From the IMG/VR virus record IMGVR_UViG_3300002835_000818, positions 1 to 29,054 of that record: DNA of 29,054 nt; one strand, given 5' to 3'. Each line of letters starts with the position of its first letter. The first letter of the stretch is position 1. Source of the DNA: a virus. Both the position numbers and the translations under genes were made by a program. A model generated the notes under the pieces. That model saw nothing but the letters and a program-made list of their open reading frames with translations, was not told the origin of the DNA and made no database searches. This document shows, in pieces, positions 23,558 to 29,054 of the stretch.

Positions 23558-24898
23558 ATGTCAGCAAAAATAAAAATAGAAGAAGCAAGAATTCAATTAA
23601 TTGACTCTAAGAAAAGAGTTGATATAATGCCTCTCATTGCAGAATTAAATATAATTGAATCATTAGATTTTCCTTGCATTAGAATTAATCTTGCTATCAA
23701 TGATTCCGTACAATTAGTTGATAGTCTAAGAGGAAATGAGTTGCTAACATTTATTATGACATCTGAGACAACAGGTGATAAGAAAATTGAATTCAATGTT
23801 AGAGCATATAGAATAGCAAATAGAATTCGTTATGAGAAAAAAGAAGCATACACTATTGAATGTGTATCTAATGAGTTCATGAGGAACGAAGTCATTAATG
23901 TTTTTAGATCATTTAAGGGAAAGAAGGCACATGAAATTGTAAATGAGATTTTAACTGATAGTAAGTATCTAAATGTACCTGCATCCTCAACACAGATTGA
24001 GAAAACTAATGATGTTATTCAATGTGTAGTTCCAAATTGGAGACCATTTGATGTTATAAACTGGTTGGGTGGAAGAGCAACAAGGGCAGAAAATTATAGA
24101 CAAGGTGGATTTATATTTTATCAGAACTCAAAGAAAGGTTATCATTTTAAGTCATTTGATAAAATTATCATAGATGCTAATAAGCAATCTACTGTGCCAA
24201 CTTATAAGTATGCCATGAAAAATACTACACAAGACAGTGATGCTAGTGATTTATATACTATAAAATCAGTTTCATATCCAGCACTATTCGATGCACTAAC
24301 TCCACTCAGAAATGGTACTTGGGCTGGTATATTTACTGGAATATCTCTTGATTATATTCCAGGATCTAGAGTTCCATCTCCAAAAGGAAATAAGCAAATA
24401 CCATATGGAGGAACTCAGTATAGAATTATGGAGCAATATCAAAACATGGAACATTTGGGTACACAAAATCCATATAATAGTGTCAGTCCAGACTTTGATG
24501 TTCTCATAAACAATGTTAAGAGAATGAGATATAGATCCAATCAAGTTCACTTATGGGATACTGAGAAGAGTGTAAATTCTAGTAATTTAAGTGAGGGTAA
24601 AGTCCCAGTTCGTTGGGAAGAAACTGCTATCTATAATTATTGTAGAAAGAATAACTTTGAGCACATTAAACTTGAAGTTTCAATTCCTGGGAACTTTGCA
24701 CTACATGCTGGAGAAGCTATTGATATTGAGATCCCTAGATCAATAACAGATACCAATAAAATCGAATTGGATAAGATCTATAGTGGAAGATATGTTATTG
24801 GTGGAGTCAGGCATAAAGTATCAAATGGAAATGCTCTAACGACAGAACTTACTCTTCTCAAAGATTCATTGGGAAATACTAGACCTAGCACTAGATAA
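23558..24898 (+). CDS. 27: Baseplate hub protein gp27-like
   Basis: 446 aa (T4 gp27 is 391). Beta-rich throughout, with IKIEEARIQLIDSKKRVDIM at the start, IECVSNEFMRNEVINVFRSF and VPNWRPFDVINWLGGRATRA in the middle, and GNFALHAGEAIDIEIPRS near the end, the pattern of gp27-like hub proteins. In T4 it forms a trimeric ring that docks the gp5 spike and the tail tube. It precedes the CP12-RlpA island, and its normal partner gp5 follows that island. The stop codon is part of a late-like box (GATAAATA). Confidence 0.88.
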   Translation: MSAKIKIEEARIQLIDSKKRVDIMPLIAELNIIESLDFPCIRINLAINDSVQLVDSLRGNELLTFIMTSETTGDKKIEFNVRAYRIANRIRYEKKEAYTIECVSNEFMRNEVINVFRSFKGKKAHEIVNEILTDSKYLNVPASSTQIEKTNDVIQCVVPNWRPFDVINWLGGRATRAENYRQGGFIFYQNSKKGYHFKSFDKIIIDANKQSTVPTYKYAMKNTTQDSDASDLYTIKSVSYPALFDALTPLRNGTWAGIFTGISLDYIPGSRVPSPKGNKQIPYGGTQYRIMEQYQNMEHLGTQNPYNSVSPDFDVLINNVKRMRYRSNQVHLWDTEKSVNSSNLSEGKVPVRWEETAIYNYCRKNNFEHIKLEVSIPGNFALHAGEAIDIEIPRSITDTNKIELDKIYSGRYVIGGVRHKVSNGNALTTELTLLKDSLGNTRPSTR

Positions 24899-24901
24899 AT
24901 A
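24894..24901 (+). promoter_or_regulatory. Late-like box GATAAATA before CP12
   Basis: GATAAATA at 24894-24901, overlapping the gp27 stop and 24 nt before the CP12 ATG (24926). It fits NATAAATA but could reflect the stop codon context by chance. Confidence 0.45.
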
Positions 24902-24925
24902 GTCAGAACCATTCAACAACTTTCT

Positions 24926-25138
24926 ATGGATAGTATCGATAAACATATTCAGCATGATATTGATATCCTAGATAATCCAACAACTTCCCCTCAGCAGAGA
25001 AGACATACTGAAGAGGAACTGAAGTCATTGGAATCTTATAAAAATAATCATCCTGATGCTAAGAATGATCCAACCCCTCTAGAACTATTTTGTGATGAGA
25101 ATCCACATGCAGATGAGTGCCGAATTTACGATGTTTGA
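24926..25138 (+). CDS. cp12: CP12 (Calvin-cycle regulator)
   Basis: 70 aa. The C-terminus PLELFCDENPHADECRIYDV is the CP12 signature, with Cys56 and Cys65 forming the redox pair. CP12 is a disordered linker that binds GAPDH and phosphoribulokinase and shuts down carbon fixation; cyanophage CP12 is thought to redirect carbon flux to the pentose phosphate pathway and nucleotide synthesis. The N-terminal Cys pair of plastid CP12 is absent, as in many cyanobacterial and phage forms. It sits at the head of the island inserted between gp27 and gp5. Confidence 0.92.
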   Translation: MDSIDKHIQHDIDILDNPTTSPQQRRHTEEELKSLESYKNNHPDAKNDPTPLELFCDENPHADECRIYDV

Positions 25139-25163
25139 CAAGCAGCGTCTGGTGTGCTATGAT
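25135..25163 (+). promoter_or_regulatory. Sigma70-type promoter overlapping the cpeT start codon
   Basis: TTGACA at 25135-25140 and TATGAT at 25158-25163 with a 17-nt spacer. The -10 box includes the cpeT ATG (25159), so a transcript from it would start near 25170, inside cpeT. It may therefore serve tRNA-Val and rlpA rather than cpeT, or be a chance match. The -35 again reads TTGACAAG. Confidence 0.5.
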
Positions 25164-25617
25164 TACGGAGTTCTTGAGTTGCCTGCTTGGCACTTGGTCT
25201 AACAAGCAACAAGCATATGGCAACCCATCTAAGTTCGCCTGGATTCTAATCTCTTGGGAACAAGTCGATGATGGTAAGTTCTATACTAAGCAGTGGTATC
25301 ACTACAAAGGTAAGAACGATCCATATCGAGAAAAATACTACACTATGACTGAAACTGAATCTGGAATTCTTCTCCAGAATTGGAACTTAGACTGGACAAG
25401 GAACGAAAGGTGTGATACAATAGTCACTCCTGAAATCAAAGGTAAATGGGTTGGAACAAACATCGGAACGGAATGCATTGTAAGAGGTGCTATTCTTCGT
25501 TCCGAGTTCCAATTGTCAAAAGAATCGTTATTTACCCGTGATGCGGGATATCTAAATAACCAAATAACTTGGGGTAGTAAAGACTACTATCACTTTGGGC
25601 GATTAACTCAGCGGTAG
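25159..25617 (+). CDS. cpeT: CpeT-like phycobiliprotein lyase
   Basis: 152 aa from ATG 25159; the open frame further up crosses CP12 and has no ATG. The sequence LSCLLGTWSNKQQAYGNPSKFAWILISWEQV, split by the family landmarks GTWSNKQQA and FYTKQWYHYKGKNDPYREKYY, matches CpeT/CpcT (DUF1001-type) lyases, which attach bilin chromophores to phycoerythrin. Cyanophages carry such genes to keep light harvesting or its repair active during infection. The last eight codons (HFGRLTQR plus stop) run 21 nt into tRNA-Val. No good ribosome-binding site is visible. Confidence 0.88.
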   Translation: MITEFLSCLLGTWSNKQQAYGNPSKFAWILISWEQVDDGKFYTKQWYHYKGKNDPYREKYYTMTETESGILLQNWNLDWTRNERCDTIVTPEIKGKWVGTNIGTECIVRGAILRSEFQLSKESLFTRDAGYLNNQITWGSKDYYHFGRLTQR

Positions 25618-25711
25618 AGTGCCTCCTTTACACGGAGTAGGTCGGCGGTTCGATCCCGTCATCGCCCATTGATAGTAGGCTTTTTTATTATGAAGCACTT
25701 GACTACTATCA
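25582..25711 (+). repeat. 11-bp direct repeats flanking tRNA-Val with a complementary copy between them
   Basis: GACTACTATCA occurs at 25582-25592 and 25701-25711. TGATAGTAG at 25670-25678 is complementary to both, giving either a 9-bp stem closed over the whole tRNA or a 9-bp hairpin downstream with a 24-nt loop. Six T residues follow at 25681-25686. Confidence 0.7.
25597..25668 (+). tRNA. tRNA-Val (anticodon UAC)
   Basis: Acceptor GGGCGAT (25597-25603) pairs with ATCGCCC (25661-25667), discriminator A 25668; CCA is not encoded. D stem ACTC/GAGT, anticodon loop TTTACAC with TAC at 25629-25631, T arm GGCGG-TTCGATC-CCGTC. The top anticodon-stem pair is a C/T mismatch, as in tRNA-Ser. Its 5' 21 nt are also the end of cpeT. 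It decodes GUA. Confidence 0.94.
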
Positions 25712-25722
25712 TTTAGAGCCCA

Positions 25723-25760
25723 GGAAGGTGCCCTCCGAGAGGTTGGGTGTACCCCCCTTC
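25723..25760 (+). ncRNA. Predicted structured RNA (three-way junction) before rlpA
   Basis: Outer stem GAAGG (25724-25728) with CCTTC (25756-25760), an inner hairpin CCTC-CGA-GAGG (25732-25742) and a second GGG-TGTA-CCC (25745-25754). This is a compact G/C-rich element in an otherwise AT-rich spacer, 30 nt upstream of the rlpA ATG. It does not match a riboswitch class I can name. It could be a leader or a separate RNA. Confidence 0.4.
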
Positions 25761-25789
25761 TATTGGGATGTAGAGTTCTATCAAAATTA

Positions 25790-26152
25790 ATGCGTCTTAT
25801 TTCAACACTTTTACTTGCTTCTACACTTATTGGATTTACGCCCCAAAAAGCAGAAGCAGCGAGCGGATGTTCCCTCGCCTCACATTATGGAATCGGTGAT
25901 GGATATCATGGGCAGACAACTGCCAATGGAGAAAGATACAATGCTTATGGGAAATCGGTAGCACACAAGTGGTTACCATTTGGGACCAAGTTGAGAGTGA
26001 CGAATCAACGAAATGGTAAATCAGTGATTGTGCGTGTGAATGATCGTGGTCCTTATGTAGGTGGTAGGGATCTAGATCTATCCTATGGTGCATTTTCTAC
26101 TATTGCTTCACCAAGTCAAGGTGTAGCAAGTATTTGTTATAATAGAGTTTGA
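25790..26152 (+). CDS. Secreted RlpA-like protein (double-psi beta-barrel)
   Basis: 120 aa from ATG 25790; an upstream in-frame TTG is not needed. Residues 1-24 are a Sec signal peptide (LISTLLLASTLIGF, cut after AEA-A) without a lipobox, unlike bacterial RlpA lipoproteins. The rest is one double-psi barrel: ASHYGIGDGYHGQTTANGE, VAHKWLPFGTKLRV and VIVRVNDRGPYVGGRDLDLS. E48, H59 and D85 keep the spacing (11 and 26) of the catalytic residues reported for RlpA of Pseudomonas, a lytic transglycosylase. Export to the periplasm suggests a role in wall cleavage at lysis. The SPOR domain is missing. It ends just before a strong terminator. Confidence 0.85.
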   Translation: MRLISTLLLASTLIGFTPQKAEAASGCSLASHYGIGDGYHGQTTANGERYNAYGKSVAHKWLPFGTKLRVTNQRNGKSVIVRVNDRGPYVGGRDLDLSYGAFSTIASPSQGVASICYNRV

Positions 26153-26158
26153 GATATT

Positions 26159-26182
26159 AGGGAGGGCAACCTCCCTTTTTTT
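26159..26182 (+). terminator. Intrinsic terminator after the RlpA-like gene
   Basis: AGGGAGG (26159-26165), GCAA tetraloop, CCTCCCT (26170-26176), followed by seven T (26176-26182). It separates the accessory island from the gp5 late promoter. Confidence 0.92.
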
Positions 26183-26183
26183 G

Positions 26184-26191
26184 TATAAATA
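26184..26191 (+). promoter_or_regulatory. Late promoter box TATAAATA for gp5
   Basis: A perfect T4-type late box, 28 nt upstream of the gp5 ATG and directly after the terminator, the same distance as at gp4. Confidence 0.85.
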
Positions 26192-26219
26192 TCTCAGATA
26201 AGATACTAGAGTTTCGTTC

Positions 26220-28673
26220 ATGGCAACTACTTTTGATGGAATCATTAATGAACCAATTGTAGATTATGTAGGAAAAGATGGTTTTTTCTGGTGGTTTGGA
26301 GAAGTAGTAGATAATAAAGATCCATTGCGAATTGGTAGAGTTAAAGTTCGCGTCATGGGTTGGTACACTGGGAACGATGATAAGTTCCGTGAAGCAATGC
26401 CAGATTCAGATCTTCCATGGGCAGTTGTTCTTCAACCAACTAATCAATCTGGTATTGATGGAACTGGAGAATCTTCTGGGCAATTGCAAGCAGGTGCAAT
26501 GGTCATGGGTTTCTTCATGGATGGGCAGGAAGCCCAAGCACCAGTTGTAATGGGTGTCATCAGGGCACAGAAGACTGATTCGACTGAGAACGGAACGATC
26601 CAAGGCATCTTCAACCAGAAGCACACAACGCTCTCAGAGACGCTCCTAGCGACCCCTAACGGTCCTGTTCAGGCAGGCGATGGTGGTGGACCTACGACGG
26701 CAACGCAACCTGCTCCAGGGTCCAAGGCAAAACCATCTACGGCAAATCCACTTCAGTCAGTACCAAACCTAACTCACGCTTCACATAATATTCCAGAAGC
26801 AAATGCTCTCGATAGTAACTTTGAGAAGCATTTGGAATCTATGTTTGGTGAACTGGCATATACAGTTTCCCATATTGTTCCATCTAATGGAAGTCTGATT
26901 AATATTATTGATGGAACAGTTACCAATGTTGAGGCACTCATTGGTAAGATTAAGAATCTAGTCAGTGGTATTTTTTCGGAGGCACTTGCTGGTCTAAAGG
27001 AATTGATCCTTCAGCAAATCTCCAAGATCGTTAAGAAAATTAGATTGTTTGGTAAGACTGGTATTCCACTAGTCATTACTGCAGCGATTCAATCTATTAT
27101 TCAACTTGTATTATCACTAATGTGTAATGCTGATTCATCATTCTTGAATCAAGCATTGAGTATTATGAATAATTTCTCTGGGTTTATTCTTGGATTAGTT
27201 GGACAAGCATTGGATTCTATTATTTCAATGCTTGCCAAAGCGTTTGATTCCCTTGTCAATAGTATTATATGTGCAATCAATGAGGCTTATAATACTATTA
27301 GAGGAATAATATCAGCAATTAAAGCCGCAGTTGCTGTAGCAAAGGCAGTATCTGAAGCAATTAAAAAAGGCACAGCATTTTTCGAGAACTTAGAAAAAAT
27401 TGATGTTAATACTATTAGTAGCATCACAAGTATTATATCACTTATATTGGGTCTATTAGTGACGCAATGTGATCGAACAGTTCCCGTAGACCAATTATCT
27501 AACTTTGTTCCTTTCTTTGGATCAACATCTTGTGCAGATACAAAATCTAAAGGACTAGGTGGTACTGGTCCTGGTGAATGTGGAGGAACTGGTAGTGGAA
27601 CTGGTGGTCGATTTGCAGCAAGTCTTAACGCAGCAGCAAACTTAGTTCAGTCTGTGGTTAAGGCAGCAGATCCATACAAAACCACTGTAAAGAACTTCGA
27701 GAATGGATATGTACAGGCACAGTTAAGTACTCCTGGTCAACTTGCCACAATTACAACATATCCATCTGGTGCTACTCATACTTCCATTCGCCACAACTCA
27801 GATACCTATGAGAAGTGGAAGAAAGAAATCGACAAGCAGAAAAAAGGATCTGAACCTGCACCTATTACTGGCGGAGATCCCAAAAAAACCATCATTGGTG
27901 ATGAATTCCAATATTATGGAGCAACTGATTATCGCTACCATAAAGACCATGCAATCTTAAATAAAGGTAAGTTTGTTCATACCGTAGAGGGTGATTACAA
28001 ACTTAAGATTGTTGGCAACATGGATGTTGAAATTGATGGTCGTTTAGCATTTCATGTTAAGGGTGCTCCACAAGTTTCAACGAACAGTGGCGGTAGCACT
28101 GGTGCTCCAAGCAAGCAAGCAAAGAATATGATTCTATTCGACTCTGATACTGAAGTGTCAGGTAGAGGAAAAGTCGAGATGCAGGGAGTTGGAACAACTA
28201 CTGCAGCAAAACCAGGAACTGATGTAAAAATTATTTCTGATAACTTAAACCTAAACGCACCATCACTTAATATTAACTGTACTAATGACTTAAAACTTTG
28301 TGCTGGTAATGCAATTTATGTAGAAACACCATCACTGGTTAGAAATATCAATATGCCACCTCTACCAAGAGCAAAGGCAGGTATTTTCACGATCATGTTT
28401 GGATCATACGACATGATTATGAAACCAGGAATTGGAGCAGACAGTCTACCAAGATACACAGTAACCAATACATTAGGACCAATCAAGATGACATCTGGTG
28501 CTCCTGGTGTATTCATCACTGCAGGAGCAGGTGCAATGGTATTATCCTGCTTAAAGGGTGCAATGTCAATCAATGCTGCATCTGGTCCAATGTCAATATT
28601 CTCTGGATCAACAATGAATCTTACAGCAACAGCAACTATGGCACTGACTGCTGCTGTAATTAAACTTAACTGA
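26220..28673 (+). CDS. 5: Baseplate spike protein gp5-like, without lysozyme domain
   Basis: 817 aa (T4 gp5 is 575). Residues about 20-120 (FFWWFGEVVDNKDPLRIGRV, VMGFFMDGQEAQAPVVMGVI) form the gp5 N-terminal OB-fold that docks in gp27. Residues about 560-817 are a repetitive beta-helix spike region (GDYKLKIVGNMDVEIDGRLA and later repeats). Between them, about 200-430 is an Ile/Leu/Ala-rich, helix-prone segment (FSGFILGLVGQALDSIISML, and IRGIISAIKAAVAVAKAVSE) in place of the T4 lysozyme; I see no Glu/Asp/Thr lysozyme pattern. A spike role in piercing the outer membrane is likely, while wall cleavage is probably carried by the tape-measure-like proteins. Confidence 0.85.
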   Translation: MATTFDGIINEPIVDYVGKDGFFWWFGEVVDNKDPLRIGRVKVRVMGWYTGNDDKFREAMPDSDLPWAVVLQPTNQSGIDGTGESSGQLQAGAMVMGFFMDGQEAQAPVVMGVIRAQKTDSTENGTIQGIFNQKHTTLSETLLATPNGPVQAGDGGGPTTATQPAPGSKAKPSTANPLQSVPNLTHASHNIPEANALDSNFEKHLESMFGELAYTVSHIVPSNGSLINIIDGTVTNVEALIGKIKNLVSGIFSEALAGLKELILQQISKIVKKIRLFGKTGIPLVITAAIQSIIQLVLSLMCNADSSFLNQALSIMNNFSGFILGLVGQALDSIISMLAKAFDSLVNSIICAINEAYNTIRGIISAIKAAVAVAKAVSEAIKKGTAFFENLEKIDVNTISSITSIISLILGLLVTQCDRTVPVDQLSNFVPFFGSTSCADTKSKGLGGTGPGECGGTGSGTGGRFAASLNAAANLVQSVVKAADPYKTTVKNFENGYVQAQLSTPGQLATITTYPSGATHTSIRHNSDTYEKWKKEIDKQKKGSEPAPITGGDPKKTIIGDEFQYYGATDYRYHKDHAILNKGKFVHTVEGDYKLKIVGNMDVEIDGRLAFHVKGAPQVSTNSGGSTGAPSKQAKNMILFDSDTEVSGRGKVEMQGVGTTTAAKPGTDVKIISDNLNLNAPSLNINCTNDLKLCAGNAIYVETPSLVRNINMPPLPRAKAGIFTIMFGSYDMIMKPGIGADSLPRYTVTNTLGPIKMTSGAPGVFITAGAGAMVLSCLKGAMSINAASGPMSIFSGSTMNLTATATMALTAAVIKLN

Positions 28674-28680
28674 TGAGGGC

Positions 28681-28709
28681 TTGACAGGGGACCCAAGACC
28701 CTGTACAAT
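28681..28709 (+). promoter_or_regulatory. Sigma70-type promoter downstream of gp5
   Basis: TTGACA at 28681-28686 and TACAAT at 28704-28709 with a 17-nt spacer, 29 nt before the next ATG. ACAGGG (28684-28689) and CCCTGT (28699-28704) form an inverted repeat within it, and AGGGCT/AGCCCT (28676-28681/28718-28723) a second one around it. Confidence 0.75.
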
Positions 28710-28738
28710 AACTCTGTAGCCCTTCAGAGACAACTTCT

Positions 28739-28936
28739 ATGAATATTAGAGATGATTCTACTTTAGAACATGTAGTAATAGACTTTGCTAAACGCACAGT
28801 TGAAATGCATGGATCTGATGGGGAATACAAAGATGTATCCTGTAATTTTGATGCTGAGGGGTTGCAGGAATTCCAAAATATGGTAGAATTCTGCCAACAA
28901 ATCCTTCCTACTGAACAGATTAAATTTAAGCTATGA
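28739..28936 (+). CDS. Small hypothetical protein
   Basis: 65 aa starting MNIRDDSTLEHVVIDFAKRTVEMHG, acidic, with short beta segments (VVIDFAKRTVEMHGSDGEYKD) and a C-terminal helix (EGLQEFQNMVEFCQQILP). No known family. It has its own promoter 29 nt upstream and overlaps the next start by 4 nt (ATGA). Confidence 0.6.
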   Translation: MNIRDDSTLEHVVIDFAKRTVEMHGSDGEYKDVSCNFDAEGLQEFQNMVEFCQQILPTEQIKFKL

Positions 28937-29054
28937 ACACACAAGTACCTGTAATTAATCTCCAAGAACTTACTGAAAATGCAGAGTTTATCTGTGAAGT
29001 TCTTGTTGGACGGAATCGTATGTCTTTACGAGTGACAACTGAAGATCATGGAGA
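28933..29054 (+). CDS. Hypothetical protein, cut by the window end
   Basis: Starts in an ATGA overlap with the upstream gene and is open to the last base (40 complete codons visible). The sequence (MNTQVPVINLQELTENAEFI, then EVLVGRNRMSLRVTTEDHG) gives no family. It is probably translated with the preceding gene. Confidence 0.5.
   Translation, partial: MNTQVPVINLQELTENAEFICEVLVGRNRMSLRVTTEDHG

Noticed and set aside
25670-25711. The hairpin downstream of tRNA-Val as an ordinary terminator
   Set aside because: Its T run is in the loop, not after the stem, so it cannot work as a standard intrinsic terminator.
25711-25789. Known glutamine (glnA/downstream-peptide) riboswitch in the rlpA leader
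   Set aside because: The conserved motifs I associate with that class are not visible, and the downstream gene is not related to nitrogen metabolism.
1-29054. CRISPR array, insertion sequence, integrase or rRNA
   Set aside because: No regularly spaced repeats, transposase, integrase or rRNA-like sequence was seen.

Overview
The window is a piece of the genome of a T4-like cyanomyovirus, most likely one infecting marine Synechococcus (or Prochlorococcus). The evidence is T4-type replication genes (rnh, gp33, gp59, gp32) and T4-type baseplate genes (gp53, gp48, gp4, gp26, gp27, gp5) together with cyanobacterium-type accessory genes: an SLH-OprB porin, CP12, CpeT, PhoH, ThyX and a DUF1825 protein. 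It is AT-rich, tightly packed and mostly on the + strand, with many ATGA or TAATG stop/start overlaps. No stretch over 300 bases lacks a gene.

Layout. (1) 1-2623: 3' part of a glycine-rich fibre/adhesin gene and a small acidic gene. (2) 2613-5344: a consensus promoter and terminator hairpin, then a complete cyanobacterial outer-membrane porin, a DUF401-type inner-membrane permease and a 40-aa membrane peptide. (3) 5341-5549: perfect-hexamer promoter, tRNA-Ser(UGA) and tRNA-Pro(UGG). (4) 5566-9659: small phage proteins with glutaredoxin, RNase H and ThyX. (5) 9661-13302: PhoH, a PD-(D/E)XK exonuclease, late coactivator gp33, helicase loader gp59, DUF1825 and the ssDNA-binding protein gp32, ending in a bidirectional terminator. 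(6) 13335-15472 on the - strand: gp53, gp48, gp4, facing a divergent late promoter. (7) 15519-24898: tail-tube-fold protein (probably gp54), gp26/gp51 with a probable -1 frameshift, two ~1030-aa paralogous tape-measure-like proteins carrying different cell-wall hydrolase domains, and gp27. (8) 24894-26182: an accessory island inside the baseplate-hub block: CP12, CpeT, tRNA-Val(UAC), a structured RNA and a secreted RlpA-like protein. (9) 26184-29054: a perfect late promoter, a gp5-like spike without a recognisable lysozyme domain, and two small genes, the last cut by the window end.

How it fits together. Replication/recombination genes use host-type promoters (TTGACA, about 17 nt, TATNAT; four of five main examples read TTGACAAG). 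Structural genes sit behind T4-type late boxes (NATAAATA), which gp33 would help activate. CP12 and CpeT are known host-metabolism modifiers. The porin plus DUF401 permease would place one protein in each host membrane and is the least expected cassette here. Cell-wall degradation during entry, done in T4 by a lysozyme inside gp5, appears to have moved into the C-termini of the two tape-measure-like proteins. The strongest leads for follow-up are the porin/permease cassette, the gp26-gp51 slippery site, the duplicated hydrolase-bearing tape measures, and the tRNA-Val locus with its flanking repeats.
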